DNA of 64,000 nt from Burkholderia lata. GTDB taxonomy: Bacteria > Pseudomonadota > Gammaproteobacteria > Burkholderiales > Burkholderiaceae. Made by a program: the position numbers and the translations under genes. Positions within the stretch are counted from its first letter, which is position 1. Each line of letters begins with the position of its first letter. Shown piece after piece: positions 26,814-35,160 of the stretch. The notes under the pieces are model-generated. The model saw nothing but the letters and a program-made list of their open reading frames with translations, made no database searches and was not told the origin of the DNA. The stretch spans positions 248,001 to 312,000 of the forward strand of contig NZ_CABVQK010000010.1 of assembly GCF_902499335.1 (NCBI RefSeq), read 5' to 3'.

Positions 26814-26943
26814 AGAGGTTTGAGTAACGTCCCTTCGGGGCGCCCGGTATGCGTGCGGCGCGGCGCGCCGGCCATGCCTGGCGCCGAACCTTGCTTAGTA
26901 TCGAATCAGAAAGGCAAGTTCATAGGCTTTGTCTAAACGGGGC

Positions 26944-27420
26944 TCATGCGAGCTTCGTTGACAGTGCAGTCTGCCCGTCGTTGATGACGGGCCCGCGCTG
27001 CAGCGCGTCGAGCACGGCCGGCGGGATGGCCGCGGGCCGGATACCGGTACGGTCGACGCAGCCGAGGCGGATGTGTCCGGCCACGAGCAGCGTGTCTCCG
27101 CACCAGGCTTCCTGCGTGAATTCCACCGATGCGCGGCCGATGCGTCCGGGCCGGCTCGTGATCGCGAGGGTGTCGTCGAGTCGCGCCGGCGCGCGGTAGT
27201 CGAGCGACGTGCTGCGGACGACGAAGATCGCGTCGGTGTCGTCGGCGAGCTGACGCTGGTCGATGCCGCATGCGCGCAGCCACTCGGTGCGGGCGCGTTC
27301 GAAGAACTTCAGGTAGTTGGCATAGAAGACGATGCCGCCTGCGTCGGTATCCTCGTAGTACACGCGCACCGGCCAGATGAAGCCGGACGGCGCTTCCGGG
27401 GAGCGGGTAGGCTGGGTCAT
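26944..27420 (-). CDS. ybgC: Acyl-CoA thioesterase YbgC
   Basis: A 158-residue hotdog-fold thioesterase of the 4-hydroxybenzoyl-CoA/YbgC family. The active-site Asp lies in YYEDTDAGGIVFYANY, followed by the FFERARTEWLR helix typical of YbgC. In E. coli YbgC hydrolyses acyl-CoA/ACP and touches phospholipid enzymes, and it regularly heads the tol-pal operon, as here. The start at 27420 is preferred; an ATG 9 bp upstream is equally possible because neither has a strong ribosome site. Confidence 0.93.
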   Translation of the reverse strand: MTQPTRSPEAPSGFIWPVRVYYEDTDAGGIVFYANYLKFFERARTEWLRACGIDQRQLADDTDAIFVVRSTSLDYRAPARLDDTLAITSRPGRIGRASVEFTQEAWCGDTLLVAGHIRLGCVDRTGIRPAAIPPAVLDALQRGPVINDGQTALSTKLA

Positions 27421-27532
27421 GGCGCGCATTCTACCGGAAGGCAGGAGCCTGATTCGTAACCGATTCGTAACGGAATGTAGTATGCCGTAGCACACTGCGG
27501 GCCGGCCCGGAAGGGGCCGGGCCCGCGTGGCT

Positions 27533-28279
27533 TCAGCCGCGGTGGACGGTCGGGCCGCCGGGAGCTTGCGCGATCGGCATCAGCTCGATCGTGTTGACGT
27601 TGACATGCGCCGGGCGCGTCGCGATCCAGTAGATCGTGTCGGCGATGTCCTCGGGCATGAGCGGCTGGACATTGTTGTAGACGTTCGCCGCCTTGGCGTC
27701 GTCGCCGCGATAGCGGATGTTCGAGAATTCGGTGCCGCCACACAGGCCAGGCTCGATGTCGGTGACGCGCAGCGGCGTGCCGAGCAGGTCGGCGCGCAGG
27801 TTCAGGCTGAATTGTCTGACGAACGCCTTGGTCGCGCCGTAGACGTTGCCGCCCGCATAAGGGTACGAACCCGCGACCGAGCCGATATTGAAGATGTGAC
27901 CGCGGCCACGATCGATCATGCCGGGCAGCAGTGCGTGCGTGACCGTGACGAGGCCCGTGCAGTTCGTGTCGATCATCGTGTGCCATTCGTCGAGGCTGGC
28001 CTTTTGGGCCGGCTCGACGCCGAGCGCGAGGCCGGCGTTGTTGACGAGCACGTCGAGTGCCGCGAATTCGGCGGGAAGGGCGGCCGGCACGGCCTCGACG
28101 GCCGCGCGATCGCGTACGTCGAGCTCGAGCGGCAGCAGGGAATCGCCGAGTTCGGCGGCGAGCGCATCGAGACGATCCTTGCGGCGCGCGGTCGCGACGA
28201 CGCGGTGGCCTCCCTTGACGAAGGCACGGGCGATGGCGGCGCCGAAGCCGGCGGACGCGCCTGTGACGAACACGATCAT
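27533..28279 (-). CDS. NADP-dependent SDR, YdfG-like 3-hydroxy acid dehydrogenase
   Basis: A 248-residue classical SDR. The cofactor loop is TGASAGFG near residue 7, with ARRKDR suited to NADP(H). NNAG follows, then catalytic Ser in IGSVAGSYPYAGG and Tyr/Lys in VYGATKAF. The length and the ending are close to YdfG (3-hydroxy acid/L-allo-threonine dehydrogenase and malonic semialdehyde reductase). The start at 28279 has AGGAGCAGCA directly upstream. It lies 112 bp upstream of ybgC on the same strand, and its promoter region faces the glyA leader. Confidence 0.88.
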   Translation of the reverse strand: MIVFVTGASAGFGAAIARAFVKGGHRVVATARRKDRLDALAAELGDSLLPLELDVRDRAAVEAVPAALPAEFAALDVLVNNAGLALGVEPAQKASLDEWHTMIDTNCTGLVTVTHALLPGMIDRGRGHIFNIGSVAGSYPYAGGNVYGATKAFVRQFSLNLRADLLGTPLRVTDIEPGLCGGTEFSNIRYRGDDAKAANVYNNVQPLMPEDIADTIYWIATRPAHVNVNTIELMPIAQAPGGPTVHRG

Positions 28280-28421
28280 TGCTGCTCCTGGTCGATGACA
28301 AAATAGCGGGTAGTATCCCGCAAGCCTACTGAGATTGCCGCACCGCGGCAAGGCGGCAAAGCGTTCCGGCACGGGCGCGTAGAGTCTGGCCCCAATTGCA
28401 TCCGGCGCGCCGCCGTGCGGT

Positions 28422-28449
28422 TGCCTATTCATGACGCATCCAATACACT
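28422..28449 (+). promoter_or_regulatory. Probable sigma70 promoter for glyA
   Basis: TTGCCT (28422-28427) and TACACT (28444-28449) are 16 bp apart. The start would fall near 28456, just before the ZTP aptamer, which supports this over other weak matches. Neither hexamer is perfect. Confidence 0.5.
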
Positions 28450-28460
28450 AACGCGCTCAT

Positions 28461-28557
28461 CACCCCCGCGTGACTGGCGATAGAACCCTTCGGGTTCAAG
28501 GTGGAGCATCCCACCGTGAAGCGCGGGGCACCGTTTTTGCCGTTCGCCTGGGCAGCC
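28461..28557 (+). promoter_or_regulatory. ZTP (pfl) riboswitch in the glyA leader
   Basis: The stretch has the order and conserved bases of the ZTP/ZMP aptamer. CCCCGCG (28464-28470) pairs with CGCGGGG (28522-28528) to close the first domain. The core GTGACTGGCGA follows, with hairpins GAACCC/GGGTTC (28483-28497) and GGTGG/CCACC (28500-28515). A GGCA/TGCC hairpin (28527-28541) then leads to the diagnostic CGCCTGGGCAG, whose CGCC (28545-28548) can form the pseudoknot with GGCG (28476-28479). ZTP riboswitches commonly precede glyA, purH and folD and sense AICAR phosphates that build up when 10-formyl-tetrahydrofolate is short. The glyA ATG is about 140 nt downstream. I see no clear terminator, so control may be translational. 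Confidence 0.9.
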
Positions 28558-28697
28558 GTTGTGTGCCGTCGCGTGCATCGCCGGTGGCTGTCCTGCTTCG
28601 CGTCATACGGATTCTTCCGCCACGTCGAGCTGGTCCCGCCAGCAGCGCACCGTACTCGGCCGCTCCGGTCAACCTGTACACACTTAACGGAAACCGT

Positions 28698-29945
28698 ATG
28701 TTTGACAGAGCCCAAAGCACCATTGCGAACGTCGATCCCGAAATCTTTGCCGCGATCGAGCAGGAAAACCGCCGCCAGGAAGATCACATCGAGCTGATCG
28801 CGTCGGAAAACTACACGAGCCCGGCCGTGATGGCCGCGCAGGGCTCGCAACTCACGAACAAGTACGCGGAAGGTTATCCGGGCAAGCGCTACTACGGCGG
28901 CTGCGAATACGTTGACGTGGTCGAGCAGCTGGCGATCGACCGCGTGAAGCAGCTGTTCGGCGCGGAAGCGGCGAACGTGCAGCCGAACTCGGGTTCGCAG
29001 GCGAACCAGGGCGTGTTCTTCGCGATGCTCAAGCCGGGCGACACGATCATGGGCATGAGCCTCGCGCACGGCGGCCACCTGACGCACGGTTCGCCGGTGA
29101 ACATGTCGGGCAAGTGGTTCAACGTGGTGAGCTACGGCCTGAACGAAAACGAAGACATCGACTACGAAGCCGCCGAGAAGCTCGCGCAGGAACACAAGCC
29201 GAAGTTGATCGTCGCGGGCGCGTCGGCGTTCTCGCTGAAGATCGATTTCGAACGCCTGGCGAAGATCGCGAAGTCGGTCGGTGCGTACCTGATGGTCGAC
29301 ATGGCCCACTACGCAGGCCTGATCGCAGCGGGCGTGTACCCGAACCCGGTGCCGCACGCGGACTTCGTGACGACGACGACGCACAAGAGCCTGCGCGGCC
29401 CGCGCGGCGGCGTGATCCTGATGAAGGCGGAGTACGAGAAGCCGATCAACTCGGCGATCTTCCCGGGGATCCAGGGCGGCCCGCTGATGCACGTGATCGC
29501 GGGGAAGGCCGTGGCGTTCAAGGAAGCGCTGTCGCCGGAGTTCAAGGCGTACCAGGAGAAGGTGGTCGAGAACGCACGCGTGCTGGCTGAAACGCTGGTG
29601 AAGCGTGGGCTGCGGATCGTGTCGGGCCGTACGGAAAGCCACGTGATGCTGGTGGACCTGCGTGCGAAGAACATCACCGGCAAGGCAGCGGAAGCGGCAC
29701 TGGGCGCGGCGCACATCACGGTGAACAAGAACGCGATCCCGAACGATCCGGAAAAGCCGTTCGTGACGAGCGGCGTGCGCCTGGGCTCGCCGGCAATGAC
29801 GACGCGCGGGTTTGGCCCGGCAGAAGCGGAACAGGTGGGCAACCTGATCGCGGACGTGCTGGACAACCCGGAAGATGCGGCGACGATCGAGCGCGTGCGC
29901 GCGCAGGTTGCCGAGCTGACCAAGCGTTTCCCGGTCTATCGCTGA
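28698..29945 (+). CDS. glyA: Serine hydroxymethyltransferase
   Basis: A 415-residue PLP enzyme converting serine and tetrahydrofolate to glycine and 5,10-methylene-tetrahydrofolate. Hallmarks are [10 protein letters not shown] near the N-terminus, the tetrahydrofolate/PLP region SGSQANQGV and HGGHLTHGS, and the Schiff-base Lys230 in [14 protein letters not shown]. The start at 28698 gives the usual MFDRAQ-type N-terminus; the frame continues upstream through the riboswitch but is not coding. The ZTP riboswitch upstream ties expression to one-carbon status. nrdR follows after 6 bp and is probably co-transcribed. Confidence 0.98.
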   Translation: MFDRAQSTIANVDPEIFAAIEQENRRQEDHIELIASENYTSPAVMAAQGSQLTNKYAEGYPGKRYYGGCEYVDVVEQLAIDRVKQLFGAEAANVQPNSGSQANQGVFFAMLKPGDTIMGMSLAHGGHLTHGSPVNMSGKWFNVVSYGLNENEDIDYEAAEKLAQEHKPKLIVAGASAFSLKIDFERLAKIAKSVGAYLMVDMAHYAGLIAAGVYPNPVPHADFVTTTTHKSLRGPRGGVILMKAEYEKPINSAIFPGIQGGPLMHVIAGKAVAFKEALSPEFKAYQEKVVENARVLAETLVKRGLRIVSGRTESHVMLVDLRAKNITGKAAEAALGAAHITVNKNAIPNDPEKPFVTSGVRLGSPAMTTRGFGPAEAEQVGNLIADVLDNPEDAATIERVRAQVAELTKRFPVYR

Positions 29946-29951
29946 TCGACG

Positions 29952-30431
29952 ATGCGCTGCCCGTTCTGCCGGCATGACGACACGCAGGTCGTGGATTCCC
30001 GCGTGTCCGAAGATGGCGCCGCGATCCGGCGGCGACGTCGCTGCTCGGCTTGCGACAAGCGCTTCACGACGTACGAGCGGGTCGAGTTGTCCCTGCCGTT
30101 CGTCGTGAAGAAGGACGGCAGCCGCACGGAATTCGACCGTCGCAAGATCGTCGCCAGCATGCAACTCGCGCTGCGCAAGCGGCCGGTTGCTGCCGACGCG
30201 ATCGACGCGGCGGTCGCCCGCATCGAATATCAACTGCTCGCGACAGGCGAGCGCGAAGTGCGTAGCGAGAAGCTCGGCGAACTCGTGATGAACGAGTTGC
30301 GCGGCCTCGATACGATCGCTTATGTCCGCTTCGCATCGGTGTATCGCCAGTTCGAGGACGTTTCCGAATTTGCCGACGTGATCGAAGAGTTCCGTCGCGC
30401 CTCTCCCGCCAAGACTCCGCGTAAGCGCTGA
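29952..30431 (+). CDS. nrdR: Transcriptional repressor NrdR
   Basis: A 159-residue repressor of ribonucleotide reductase genes. It starts MRCPFC, the first half of a zinc ribbon completed by CSAC about residue 31, followed by an ATP-cone domain ([16 protein letters not shown] onward). It senses ATP/dATP and binds paired NrdR boxes. It lies 6 bp after glyA, as often found in Burkholderia and related genera. Confidence 0.97.
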   Translation: MRCPFCRHDDTQVVDSRVSEDGAAIRRRRRCSACDKRFTTYERVELSLPFVVKKDGSRTEFDRRKIVASMQLALRKRPVAADAIDAAVARIEYQLLATGEREVRSEKLGELVMNELRGLDTIAYVRFASVYRQFEDVSEFADVIEEFRRASPAKTPRKR

Positions 30432-30583
30432 CGCGCTGCGTCCGTTCATCGTCTTCTCCGTTGGTCAGTTCGCGCCGATTGTGTCGGTGGCGATCGCATG
30501 CCGCCAGTCGGCCATTCGGCAAATAGCGTGCGTCCACACGCGTCGCTACAGTCGTCGCATCACCTCGGCGAAGGACGACTGCG

Positions 30584-31147
30584 ATGGAACTGCACGCTCA
30601 TCCCCTGAAAAATGTGTTGCGACGCTCGCGCGGGTTCACGCTCGTCGAGCTGATGGTCGCCATCTCGCTGGCGGCCGGGCTCGCGCTCTATGCGGCGCCC
30701 GCGTTCGACCAGTGGCGCATGCGTGAGCGTGTAGACGCACGCTCGCGTGCGTTGCTCGGTGCGCTGTCGTTTGCACGTACCGAGGCGGCGCGTCTCGGCG
30801 TGCGCGTCACGCTGTGCCGGGCCGGGAGCGGCAGCACCTGTCTGCGCGCCGGTGAGCGGTGCGATCCGGCCGAATGGTCGTGCGACTGGATCGTCAGCGG
30901 GCAGGTCGACGGGCAGTCGCGCGTGCTGCGGCGCTATCCGCGCGATGCCGAAGTGGCCGTCGCGGGTGCCGCGCACGATCTCGCGTTCGCGCCGCCGGTC
31001 GGTCAGGCAATCGGTGGCATCCGGCGTTTCGAATTGCGTCCGCGGCGCGACGTGCCGGGGGCTGACGGCGCGCAAGTATCGCGTTGCGTGCGGATCGCGG
31101 CAGGCGGCCGGGCGCGGCTTGTCGCCGGCCGCTGCGGCGCTGCGTGA
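30584..31147 (+). CDS. fimT: Type IV pilus minor pseudopilin FimT/GspH-like
   Basis: A 187-residue prepilin. A short basic leader ends in RSRG, followed by FTLVELMVAISLAAG, the type III prepilin signature with Glu at +5 of the mature protein. The C-terminal part matches a GspH/FimT domain and has four Cys (TLCRAGSGSTCL and CDPAEWSCDW) for disulfides. FimT-type pilins have been linked to DNA binding in natural transformation, and the many Arg in the C-terminus suit this. It is first in a coupled minor-pilin operon; its stop overlaps pilV (GTGA). Confidence 0.88.
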   Translation: MELHAHPLKNVLRRSRGFTLVELMVAISLAAGLALYAAPAFDQWRMRERVDARSRALLGALSFARTEAARLGVRVTLCRAGSGSTCLRAGERCDPAEWSCDWIVSGQVDGQSRVLRRYPRDAEVAVAGAAHDLAFAPPVGQAIGGIRRFELRPRRDVPGADGAQVSRCVRIAAGGRARLVAGRCGAA

Positions 31148-31554
31148 GCGCCATGCGCAACGCAATGCGCGGCACATCGCTGATCGAAGCGATGCTGGCC
31201 ATCGCGCTGCTCGCGACTGTAATGCTGGCCGTGGCGGGCAGCCAGCTTGCGATGGCGCGTGCGCAGCGCGCGACGATCTGGCGCGAACGCGCGCTGTGGC
31301 TGGCCGATGCGCGTATCGAGCGCTTGCGCGTGGCCGCGGAGGCTGACGATGGCCTCGCGGCGCGGGCCGCGGCGGCGCTGCCCGGCGGCGCGATGACGCG
31401 CGGTGACGGGCCGGGCGGCGTCCGCTACGCGGTTGTCGGCTGGCGCGGCGGCAATGCGGCTACCGGGCCGCGATGCGACGCGGCGGGCAGGTCGGCGCAG
31501 CCGCCGTCGTGCGTCCGGATTCCGTATCGGGAGGCTGATGCCGATGAACGCTGA
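31144..31554 (+). CDS. pilV: Type IV pilus minor pilin PilV
   Basis: A 136-residue prepilin with NAMRG before TSLIEAMLAIALLAT, giving the G/T-S-L-I-E processing site and hydrophobic helix. The start is GTG at 31144, overlapping the fimT stop; an ATG at 31153 is possible. The rest is short with one likely disulfide (RCDAAG and SCVRIP). PilV with PilW, PilX and PilE forms the minor-pilin complex that primes pilus assembly. It overlaps pilW by 11 bp. Confidence 0.82.
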   Translation: MSAMRNAMRGTSLIEAMLAIALLATVMLAVAGSQLAMARAQRATIWRERALWLADARIERLRVAAEADDGLAARAAAALPGGAMTRGDGPGGVRYAVVGWRGGNAATGPRCDAAGRSAQPPSCVRIPYREADADER

Positions 31555-32377
31555 TCGCCGGATGCGCGCACATACGCTGCTTGAAGTGCTGATTGCGATG
31601 ACCGTCGGTCTGCTCGTACTCGTGGCGGCCGGTGCGCTGTACCACGCGCAGCGCGTCGCACAGCGGCGCGCGGACGACGGGTTCCGGATGCGCGACGCGG
31701 CCGGCACAGCGCTGATACTGATCGGCCAGCAGATCCAGATGGCAGGATTCCGGCCGCTCGATGCGGACGCCGTGTCGTCGTTGCCGCCGGTGTTCGGCTG
31801 TTCGATGGCGCGTGTGAGGGGAGATGGCGCACAGCTACGGTGCGAGCCCGTGCGTGCTGCGTCGGACGCGTTGCTGATCCGGTACGTCGGCGATGCCGTG
31901 TCGACGTGGGCCACCGTTAGCGGCCAGGTGTCGGATTGCCTCGGGCAGGGAGTCGGCGTGTCCGGTGAGCGTGCGCTGGTGGAGAACCGCTTCGATGTGC
32001 ACACCAGTCCGTCGACGGGCGAGCCCGAACTGTATTGCGAAGGAAGCGGCCGTCCGGGCACGCCGCAGCCGGTCGTGTCGGGAATCGATCAGTTGCGGGT
32101 GCGCTATCTTCGTCGCGGCGGCACGCAGTTCGTCGATGCCGATGCAATGCGCGGCGACGACTGGCGCGAGGTCGTGGCCGTGCATGTCTGCGTGCGGGCG
32201 CGCGGCGAACCGGCGGGCGAGCCGGTGCGGCACGTCGACTGCGACGGCCGCACTGTCGTTGCGCAAGACGGTCGCGCGCGTTTGACACTCGATCGCATCG
32301 TCGCGTTGCGGAATACCACGCGCGCATTCGACGATACGTCGAGCGATGCAACGGATGAACGCGAGGTGCCGCGATGA
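31544..32377 (+). CDS. pilW: Type IV pilus minor pilin PilW
   Basis: A 277-residue prepilin. The leader ends at MRA and is followed by HTLLEVLIAMTVGLLVLVA, the typical PilW-type N-terminus with Glu+5. The large C-terminal region has paired Cys (VFGCSM, LRCEP, SDCLG, LYCEG). The start at 31544 is chosen for GGGAGG nine bases upstream; ATG 31538 is too close to it. It overlaps pilX by 4 bp. Confidence 0.85.
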   Translation: MNADRRMRAHTLLEVLIAMTVGLLVLVAAGALYHAQRVAQRRADDGFRMRDAAGTALILIGQQIQMAGFRPLDADAVSSLPPVFGCSMARVRGDGAQLRCEPVRAASDALLIRYVGDAVSTWATVSGQVSDCLGQGVGVSGERALVENRFDVHTSPSTGEPELYCEGSGRPGTPQPVVSGIDQLRVRYLRRGGTQFVDADAMRGDDWREVVAVHVCVRARGEPAGEPVRHVDCDGRTVVAQDGRARLTLDRIVALRNTTRAFDDTSSDATDEREVPR

Positions 32378-33042
32378 ACGGGGTGGGCCAGTACGCGCGA
32401 CAGAGGTCGCGATGCGTCGCGGCACGCAACACGCGCGAGCGTATCGCGATACCCGGCGACGATCCGCGGCAGGCTGCCGCTGCGGAGGCGCTGACCACGG
32501 GCCGGCGAGCGCCGCACATACGCTTGCGGTCATCCAGCCGTGATTGGCGTCGCGACGCGGGCCTTGCATTGCCCGCGGTGATCGCGGTTGGCGCGGCGGT
32601 CGCGGCGCTGACCGGTATGTGGTTCGAAGCCGCACTGACGGAATCGCGCCGCACGCGCGCGTTGTCCGATCGGCTGGTCGCATTCCACGCGGCCGATGCC
32701 GCGCTTGCTGTATGCACCGCACGATTGCGCCGAGGCTCGGCACCGTACGTGAGCGAAGGCGAATCGTACGAGGAGCCCGACGCGTGGCGGCGCATGCCGG
32801 CGCTGGCAGCCGCCGAAGCGTTCGCGCCGTTCGTCGGATGGCCGATGGCTGCGCAACCGCCGCGATGCCTGATCGAAGCGTGGCGCGGGGCGGGGCCGGC
32901 CGGCGGCCGCGCTTACGTCGTCACCGCGCGTGGCGTGGGTGCGCATGCATCGAGCGCCGTCTGGCTGCAGCATCAGGTCGCGATCCGCGACGGACACATC
33001 GTTGCCCTGCACTGGCGTCGCGTCGCGACGATGCTTCGATGA
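32374..33042 (+). CDS. pilX: PilX-like minor pilin or pilus assembly protein
   Basis: A 222-residue protein coupled to pilW by ATGA. After an unusually long Arg-rich start (about 60 residues) comes RDAGLALPAVIAVGAAVAALTG, which matches the PilX N-terminal G-x-A-L-P-x-V-I pattern rather than the F-T-L-x-E of major pilins. Two Cys (AVCTARL, PRCLIEA) occur downstream. The long leader may mean an internal start is used, but none has a good ribosome site. Identified by order and the helix motif, so less sure than its neighbours. Confidence 0.72.
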   Translation: MNGVGQYARQRSRCVAARNTRERIAIPGDDPRQAAAAEALTTGRRAPHIRLRSSSRDWRRDAGLALPAVIAVGAAVAALTGMWFEAALTESRRTRALSDRLVAFHAADAALAVCTARLRRGSAPYVSEGESYEEPDAWRRMPALAAAEAFAPFVGWPMAAQPPRCLIEAWRGAGPAGGRAYVVTARGVGAHASSAVWLQHQVAIRDGHIVALHWRRVATMLR

Positions 33043-33485
33043 ACGGTCGCACGTCCGAGTACCGCTCGGCGGGATTCACACTGATCGAGCTGATGATCGT
33101 GCTCGCGATCGTCGCGGTGCTGGCCGGATGGGGCATCCCGTCGTATCGCGAGCATGTCGTGCGCGTTCATCGCGCGTCGGCGGTCGCCGCGCTGTACCGG
33201 GCGGCCCAACATCTCGAAACACTGGACGGTGTGCCGCCTTCGGCATTGCCGACGGCGCTCACGCAAGCGCCGCCGGACGGGCGCGCGGTGTATCGATTGG
33301 CGCTCAGGCGGCTGGACGGCGACGATTCGCCGGTGAACTATGAACTGGAAGCCATCCCGCTCGACACGGGCCCGATGCACGACGACGCATGCGGCGCATT
33401 CACGCTGCGTTCGGACGGGACGAAAGGCAATGCGCGAAGTGATGGCGCCGACGGACAGGTCGCGGCGTGCTGGGGTGTGCGTTGA
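33039..33485 (+). CDS. pilE: Type IV pilus minor pilin PilE
   Basis: A 148-residue prepilin with EYRSAG before FTLIELMIVLAIVAVLAGWGIPSY, a textbook class IVa pilin N-terminus with Glu+5. The C-terminal half has a Cys pair (DDACGAF and VAACWG) forming the D-region loop. Length suits PilE-type minor pilins. It overlaps pilX by 4 bp and ends the operon, with no pilY1 in between as found in Pseudomonas. Confidence 0.88.
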   Translation: MNGRTSEYRSAGFTLIELMIVLAIVAVLAGWGIPSYREHVVRVHRASAVAALYRAAQHLETLDGVPPSALPTALTQAPPDGRAVYRLALRRLDGDDSPVNYELEAIPLDTGPMHDDACGAFTLRSDGTKGNARSDGADGQVAACWGVR

Positions 33486-33539
33486 GTCCGGATGGAAGGC
33501 GCGCCACGGCGCATGGCCGTGCGCGCAGGATGCCGGCGG

Positions 33540-33983
33540 TCAGTCGTCTTGCGTGTCGAGCCCGCGCTCGTCGCGGGACTGCTTCCAGATCCGGTAGACC
33601 TCCCAAGCGGCGAAACCGAGGGTGCCCCACTTCAGCGCGGGCCCCGCGCTCGCGCGCAGCAGCGAGCGAACGGGTTTTGCGAGCACGAGCGATGCGAGCG
33701 AGCTCAGCATCGGATACTGGTTGACGAGCTGGCCGAGGCTCGTATTCAGGTTCTTGGCGGACTGGCTGAACTTGTTGGTGGACAGGCCGGGGATGAACAC
33801 CTTGAGCCAGCTGAAGCGCGTGACGGCGTGGCGCATTTCGCCGGCGGCTTCCGCGAGTTCGAGCCGCTCGACTTCGGATCGCAGGATCAGCAGTTCCTTG
33901 CGGAGCGCGCGATGCTGCGACGCGCTCCAGTTCGATCGCGACGAATGGGAGCGGGGTGAATTGCCCGTGACGTTCTGGCTCAT
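33540..33983 (-). CDS. DUF3318-type protein of the YqjD/YqjE/YqjK group
   Basis: A 147-residue basic protein. The N-terminal third is a charged coiled coil (ALRKELLILRSEVERLELAE) and the C-terminus contains a hydrophobic segment (LRASAGPALKWGTLGFAAW), so it probably associates with the inner membrane. The start at 33983 is chosen because upstream residues look non-coding and carry no ribosome site; no strong Shine-Dalgarno is present here either. It is last in the DUF883-holin-DUF3318 trio, which is conserved in Burkholderiales. Function unknown beyond that context. Confidence 0.78.
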   Translation of the reverse strand: MSQNVTGNSPRSHSSRSNWSASQHRALRKELLILRSEVERLELAEAAGEMRHAVTRFSWLKVFIPGLSTNKFSQSAKNLNTSLGQLVNQYPMLSSLASLVLAKPVRSLLRASAGPALKWGTLGFAAWEVYRIWKQSRDERGLDTQDD

Positions 33984-34026
33984 GGCGCGTCGGCGAAGTA
34001 GGTGGAAGGGGTGAGCGCGACTGCGT

Positions 34027-34416
34027 TCACGGCTTGCCGCGGAACAGCTCGCGGTCTTTCTCGAGTTCGGCGAGCGTCGCCTCGAATACGGTCGGCGCAT
34101 CGCGCAGGCCCGAGCGGGCCTTCAGTGCGCATGCGATCCCGCCTGCGGCATACAGCGCGGTGATCGCCGCGAGCGACTGCCAGCGGTAGGTATCCCAGAA
34201 CGCGATCGCGACGAGTACGGTCAGGCTGATGAGTGCCATCGTCGCGAGCATCATCGCGGCGAGCCCGAGGAACAGCACGCCCATCAGGCGCTCCTTCTCC
34301 TCGGCAAGCTCGATGCCCACCAGTTCGAGGCGCGTTTGCAGAAGTCCGATCGCGGAGCCGACGAGGCGGCGCAGCGGTCCTTGGCCGGACGGCTGCGAGG
34401 TGGTGTCTGTCGTCAT
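34027..34416 (-). CDS. YqjE-type phage-holin-superfamily membrane protein
   Basis: A 129-residue protein with two hydrophobic helices (about 48-72 and 80-100) after an amphipathic N-terminus (LLQTRLELVGIELAEEKERL), the arrangement of YqjE/holin-X family proteins. The name is historical; in this setting it is a stress-linked inner-membrane protein, not a phage gene. It lies 123 bp after the DUF883 gene and 43 bp before the DUF3318 gene. Confidence 0.83.
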   Translation of the reverse strand: MTTDTTSQPSGQGPLRRLVGSAIGLLQTRLELVGIELAEEKERLMGVLFLGLAAMMLATMALISLTVLVAIAFWDTYRWQSLAAITALYAAGGIACALKARSGLRDAPTVFEATLAELEKDRELFRGKP

Positions 34417-34539
34417 GGGTGAGGTGCGTGCGCGTGCAGTGTGCAGCTAGGACAAAGCCGGCCGGCGGAAACCGCCGGCTGGCTTCGACGCCCGCAGGCC
34501 GCGCGACGCGGCCAACGGGACGAAACGGCGCAGAGCGCG

Positions 34540-34842
34540 TTACTTGCGGTTGATCAGCAGGCCGATCAGCACGCCGACGCCGGCGGCGACGCCGATCGAC
34601 GTCCACGGATGCTCGTGCACGTAGTCGTCGGTCGCGCGTGCGGCTTTCTTGCCCTTCTCGACCACCACGACCTGGACGTCGGCTGCCTTTTCCTTGGCCT
34701 GCTTCAGGCGCGACATGGCTTTCTCGCGCAGCTCGGCCGCACGGTCGCCCGTGCTGCTCGCAGCTTGCTTGAGCAGGTCTTCGGCGTCCGAGAGAACGGT
34801 TTTGATATCCGACATCAGTTTCTCCTTGTTGATTTCCGACAT
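34540..34842 (-). CDS. DUF883 (ElaB/YqjD-like) membrane-anchored protein
   Basis: A 100-residue protein with a long charged helix (residues 5-70), the HPWTSIGVAAGVGVLIGLLI C-terminal tail anchor and a final INRK. This is the ElaB/YqjD/DUF883 pattern; YqjD tethers stationary-phase ribosomes to the inner membrane in E. coli. The start at 34842 has GGGAG five bases upstream. It is the first gene of the trio and is divergent from the peroxiredoxin. Confidence 0.9.
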   Translation of the reverse strand: MSEINKEKLMSDIKTVLSDAEDLLKQAASSTGDRAAELREKAMSRLKQAKEKAADVQVVVVEKGKKAARATDDYVHEHPWTSIGVAAGVGVLIGLLINRK

Positions 34843-35160
34843 TGCAACTCCCATCGTGCTGTCATGCTGCAGGTTCACATCGTAGCGAAACGCCTGCCTG
34901 CTGGCGAGCCGGGAAGACACACGACGGCAGTGCAAGACCGCATGGTAAACGACTTGTAATCATCAACAGAGCAGCAAACGGGGTGAAAAGTTTCCCGAGT
35001 GGCCGCCCGCTCGGCACCAACACCGGGCAAAAATGACAAAAAAGTATGAATATCAAACGGAATAATCGTTCGCACGCCCCATTGCTTCCCGTAAGCTGAC
35101 AGACTTTCCCGCGCCGACCCGGGCGCGGTTTCAACCAGCATCGTTCGAGGAGGGAACATC
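34843..35160. other. 318-bp divergent intergenic region, DUF883 trio / peroxiredoxin
   Basis: No coding potential is seen. The part near 35030-35080 is AT-richer than its surroundings and probably holds the peroxiredoxin promoter, but no hexamer pair with proper spacing stands out. A CCGAG/CTCGG inverted repeat lies at 34995-35014. An OxyR-type site is plausible from function but I could not define one. Confidence 0.4.

Noticed and set aside
28425-30449. Minus-strand frame opposite glyA and nrdR
   Set aside because: It runs through a riboswitch and two conserved genes and encodes only low-complexity His/Arg/Ala sequence.
34027-34416. Phage holin as a sign of prophage
   Set aside because: The protein is a YqjE-type membrane protein in a conserved DUF883 trio; no other phage gene is nearby.
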